The position numbers and the translations under genes were made by a program. A stretch of DNA of 15,533 nucleotides, taken from the NCBI GenBank assembly GCA_029884035.1, contig JAOUIM010000032.1:1-15533 (forward strand), in the 5' to 3' direction. The stretch comes from Aquincola sp. (GTDB lineage: Bacteria > Pseudomonadota > Gammaproteobacteria > Burkholderiales > Burkholderiaceae_C). Of this stretch, positions 13,256 to 15,533 are shown piece by piece. Positions within the stretch are counted from its first letter, which is position 1; each line of letters opens with the position of its first letter. The notes under the pieces were generated by a model that saw only the letters and a list, made by a program, of their open reading frames with translations, was not told the DNA's origin and ran no database searches.

Positions 13256-15186
13256 CTTGGGCTGGCCTCCATCACGACCCTCAGCGTTGCAGGCTTGTCG
13301 GGCGTCGCCGGCCCGGCATGCGCCATCTCGATCAGGAACTTCTGCATGTCCCAGGCGCCGGTGGGGCAGCGCTCGGCACACAGGCCGCAGTGCAGGCAGA
13401 CGTCCTCGTCCTTGACCATCAGGCGCGCCGTTTTGAGCGGGCCGCTGACGTACAGCGGCTGCGTGGCATTGCGCGCCGGCGCCTTCAGCCGCGTGCGCAG
13501 GTCGGCCTCGTCGCCGGGCGCGGCGAAGGTGATGCAGTCCATCGGACAGATGTCGACGCAGGCATCGCACTCGATGCACAGCTTGTCGGTGAACACCGTC
13601 TGCACGTCGCAGTTCAGACAGCGCTGGGTCTCCTTGTAGGCGGTCACGGCGTCGAAGCCGAGCTCGGCCTCGATCCGGATGCTCTTGAGCGCCTCCTCGG
13701 CCTTCTTCCAGCGCGTCTTGAAGCGCAGGTCGGCGCTGATCGCGTTGTCGTAGCTCCACTCGTGGATGCCCATCTTCTGCGACAGCACGTTGACGTGCGG
13801 TGGTGGCCGCTCTTGCGGATCCTCCCCGCGCAGCAGCCGGTCGATCGACACCGCCACCTCATGGCCATGCGCGACCGCAGTGATGATGTTCTTCGGCCCG
13901 AAAGCCGCGTCGCCGCCGAAGAACACACGCTCGTGCGTCGAGCGCAGCGTCCTCTCGTCGAGCTTGGGCAGGCCCTTGTCGTTGAACTCGATGCCGATGT
14001 CGCGCTCGATCCAGGGGAACGCATTCTCCTGCCCGATCGCCACCAACACCTCGTCACACTCGTAGAAGGCGTCCGGCGCACCGGTCGGCTTCAGCGTGCG
14101 CCGCCCCTTGGCATCGTAGACGCTCTCGACAATTTCGAAACGCATGCCGCTCAGGCGGCCGCTCGCGTCGCGCACGACTTCCTTGGGCACATGGCAGGGC
14201 AGGATCGGGATGCCCTCGTGCATCGCGTCCTCTTTCTCCCAAGGTGACGCCTTCATGTCCTCGAAGGTCGAACGCACGATCACCTTGACGTCGTCGGCGC
14301 CCAGGCGCCGCGCTGACCGGCAGCAGTCCATCGCGGTGTTTCCGCCGCCAAGCACGATGACGCGCCGGCCGACCTTCGTCACATGGCCGAAGTACACCGA
14401 GGCGAGCCAGTCCAGGCCGAGGCGTATCTGCGCCGCCGACTCGCGGCGGCCGGGCACATCGAGATCGCGTCCGCGTGGCGCGCCGCTGCCCACGAACACG
14501 GCGTCCCAACCGCCACCGGTCTTGTCGTCGAGCAGCGCCTTCATCGACTCGATGCGGCAGTTGGCGACGAAGACGACGTTGTCGCGCACGATGTAGCCCA
14601 CCTCCTCGTCGATGACGCTCTCGGGCAGCCGGAAGCGCGGTACCTGCGTGCGCATGAACCCGCCGGCCTTGGGATCGGCGTCGAACACCGTGACCTCGTA
14701 GCCGAGTGGCGCGAGGTCGCGCGCCACCGTGAGCGACGACGGTCCGGCGCCGATGCAGGCGACGCGCTTGCCGTTCTTCGGCCGGGCTTGCGGCAATCGC
14801 GCGCTGATGTCCTCCTTGTGGTCGGCCGCGACGCGCTTCAAGCGGCAGATGGCCACCGGCTCGGGCCGATACTCGCCCCGCAACACCGCAGCCGGCGCCT
14901 CGAGGACCATTCGCTCGGCGTGGTTCGGGTCTTCAGTGGGGGCATTGCCCACCTCGACGCGGCCGCGGCGACACGCCGGTTCGCACGGCCGATCGCAGGT
15001 ACGCCCGAGGATACCGGGGAACACGTTCGACACCCAGTTGACCATGTAGGCGTCGCCATAGCGGCCCTGAGCGATCAGCCGGATGTACTCCGGCACTGGG
15101 GTATGAGCAGGGCATGCCCATTGGCAGTCGACGACCTGATGGAAATACGCTCCGAGTTCGGGGCGATCCGATTGGGTGGACTGCAT
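13252..15186 (-). CDS. korC: GltD-like FAD/NAD(P) oxidoreductase with C-terminal ferredoxin clusters (KorC type)
   Basis: Numbered from the ATG at 15186 (644 residues). The N-terminal region resembles the glutamate synthase small subunit, with Cys21, Cys25 (CQWACPAH) and Cys64, Cys68, Cys72 (CDRPCEPAC) as Fe-S ligands. An FAD-binding GAGPSS (146-151) and an NAD(P)-binding GGGNTAMDCCRSARRLGA (280-297) follow. The C-terminus holds CLNC (523-526), a CxxCxxCxxxCP cluster at 537-548 and another at 597-608. This is the expected make-up of a subunit that passes electrons between the KorAB/ferredoxin couple and NAD(P); Thauera aromatica KorABC is the known parallel. Direction and NAD versus NADP are not determined. 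A TTG directly before the ATG (15189) is an alternative start: GGAG (15202-15199) lies 9 nt from the TTG and 12 nt from the ATG. First gene of the operon, so it probably carries the promoter upstream. Confidence 0.92.
   Translation of the reverse strand: MQSTQSDRPELGAYFHQVVDCQWACPAHTPVPEYIRLIAQGRYGDAYMVNWVSNVFPGILGRTCDRPCEPACRRGRVEVGNAPTEDPNHAERMVLEAPAAVLRGEYRPEPVAICRLKRVAADHKEDISARLPQARPKNGKRVACIGAGPSSLTVARDLAPLGYEVTVFDADPKAGGFMRTQVPRFRLPESVIDEEVGYIVRDNVVFVANCRIESMKALLDDKTGGGWDAVFVGSGAPRGRDLDVPGRRESAAQIRLGLDWLASVYFGHVTKVGRRVIVLGGGNTAMDCCRSARRLGADDVKVIVRSTFEDMKASPWEKEDAMHEGIPILPCHVPKEVVRDASGRLSGMRFEIVESVYDAKGRRTLKPTGAPDAFYECDEVLVAIGQENAFPWIERDIGIEFNDKGLPKLDERTLRSTHERVFFGGDAAFGPKNIITAVAHGHEVAVSIDRLLRGEDPQERPPPHVNVLSQKMGIHEWSYDNAISADLRFKTRWKKAEEALKSIRIEAELGFDAVTAYKETQRCLNCDVQTVFTDKLCIECDACVDICPMDCITFAAPGDEADLRTRLKAPARNATQPLYVSGPLKTARLMVKDEDVCLHCGLCAERCPTGAWDMQKFLIEMAHAGPATPDKPATLRVVMEASPR
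13266..13270 (-). promoter_or_regulatory. Shine-Dalgarno of the korC-korA micro-ORF
   Basis: GGAGG on the minus strand, within the last codons of korC (GTG ATG GAG GCC), 10 nt before the ATG at 13255. It is the best anti-SD match at any gene junction of the kor operon, yet it serves the 26-codon ORF rather than korA directly. Confidence 0.5.
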
Positions 15187-15234
15187 CAAGGTCGCCGTCT
15201 CCGCGCGAGCGCTGACAGGTCTCGCCTGGGGCGC

Positions 15235-15263
15235 AGTCTATGCCCCCCGCAGCGGTGGACCAA
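15235..15263 (-). promoter_or_regulatory. Possible sigma-70-type promoter for the kor operon
   Basis: On the minus strand TTGGTC (15263-15258) and TAGACT (15240-15235) are separated by 17 bp, which would start transcription about 40 nt upstream of korC. The -10 matches 4 of 6 consensus bases and the -35 only 3 of 6, so this is a weak prediction. I saw no FNR-like TTGAT-N4-ATCAA site nearby. Confidence 0.3.
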
Positions 15264-15314
15264 GCGGGCAAGTCACTAGCTGTATCGGGGGATTGGCAAA
15301 GTACCCATGAGCCG

Positions 15315-15353
15315 AAAGCTGGGCCCTGGCCAAATTGCGCTTCACACAGCTTT
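15315..15353. repeat. Inverted repeat in the korC / exported-protein divergent gap
   Basis: AAAGCTG (15315-15321) and CAGCTTT (15347-15353) are perfect 7 bp inverted arms, 25 nt apart, in the middle of the roughly 260 bp divergent gap. It could be a widely spaced operator pair or chance. No U-tract follows either arm, so a terminator is unlikely. The rest of the gap shows only the weak promoter and the ribosome-binding sites listed. Confidence 0.35.
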
Positions 15354-15435
15354 ACGCCGCCTTCACGCCGCACCGTCTTCATGGCGGGCAGCGCTGGCGT
15401 TGATGGAGCACGGCCCGCCCATCCACGGGTCGCTT

Positions 15436-15439
15436 GGAG
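15436..15439 (+). promoter_or_regulatory. Shine-Dalgarno for the GTG start at 15447
   Basis: GGAG followed by 7 nt and GTG. Good spacing supports the GTG as the real start, with the signal peptide directly in frame after it. Confidence 0.65.
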
Positions 15440-15446
15440 ACTGACA

Positions 15447-15533
15447 GTGAGCAACAGCAAGTACGTGGTCCCTGCCGCCTTGGTCATGCTCTGTGCGATG
15501 GGCGCCGGTGCCGCACAGGCGCGCGACGTCGAT
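15447..15533 (+). CDS. Exported protein, N-terminus only (signal peptide)
   Basis: Twenty-nine codons are visible before the window ends. They encode a short N-terminus with one Lys (SNSKY), a hydrophobic stretch (VVPAALVMLCAMGAGA) and an AQA-type signal peptidase I site just before RDVD. The Cys in the hydrophobic core (LCAM) is not placed in a lipobox (no L-x-[GAS]-C with a mature +1 context), so a lipoprotein is less likely. The GTG start has a GGAG Shine-Dalgarno 7 nt upstream. The mature protein is off the edge and I cannot assign a family. It is divergent from korC. Confidence 0.65.
   Translation, partial: MSNSKYVVPAALVMLCAMGAGAAQARDVD

Noticed and set aside
15380..15425. Imperfect long-range repeat ATGGCGGGC / GCCCGCCCAT before the exported protein
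   Set aside because: The arms are about 25-30 nt apart with a one-base slip and high GC; this is too weak to call an operator or hairpin.

Overview
This is a high-GC (visibly G+C-rich, third positions nearly all G or C) stretch of bacterial chromosome, almost fully coding. The gene families, their lengths and the codon use suggest a betaproteobacterium, probably Burkholderiales. That is an inference from gene content, as there is no rRNA or marker gene to settle it. I see no mobile element, tRNA, rRNA or CRISPR array.

Left block (1-9281, minus strand, read right to left): comEC (DNA-uptake channel) is followed by three genes of a poorly understood peptide-ligase type cassette. First comes a 1148-residue protein with a transglutaminase-like domain fused to DUF2126 (putative amidoligase). 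Next is an 853-residue fusion of a circularly permuted type 2 ATP-grasp domain with an alpha-E (DUF403) domain. Last is a second, smaller transglutaminase-like protein that runs off the left edge. The Shine-Dalgarno of the first cassette gene overlaps the comEC stop codon, and the two following junctions are each exactly 30 bp, so the four genes look like one operon. The cassette carries two thiol-protease/transglutaminase folds and two predicted ATP-dependent amide-bond-forming folds. This fits a system that makes and/or trims a peptide or peptide tag; the substrate is unknown.

Middle (9282-10298, plus strand): a short divergent gap of 55 bp, then a RidA/YjgF-family protein and DsbB, which overlap by GTGA. 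dsbB ends inside the 3' end of korB, which is read the other way, with a 20 bp convergent overlap.

Right block (10279-15186, minus strand): a 2-oxoacid:ferredoxin oxidoreductase operon, korC-(micro-ORF)-korA-korB. KorC is a GltD-like FAD/NAD(P) oxidoreductase with extra ferredoxin clusters, KorA is a gamma-alpha fusion, and KorB is the TPP/4Fe-4S subunit. Together they would oxidise a 2-oxoacid (most likely 2-oxoglutarate) with CoA and pass electrons to ferredoxin and/or NAD(P), or run in reverse. A 26-codon ORF with a strong Shine-Dalgarno fills the korC-korA gap and overlaps both neighbours by ATGA.

Right edge (15187-15533): a divergent regulatory gap of about 260 bp, then the first 29 codons of an exported protein on the plus strand.

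The most interesting items are the ligase/transglutaminase cassette coupled to comEC and the micro-ORF bridging korC and korA.
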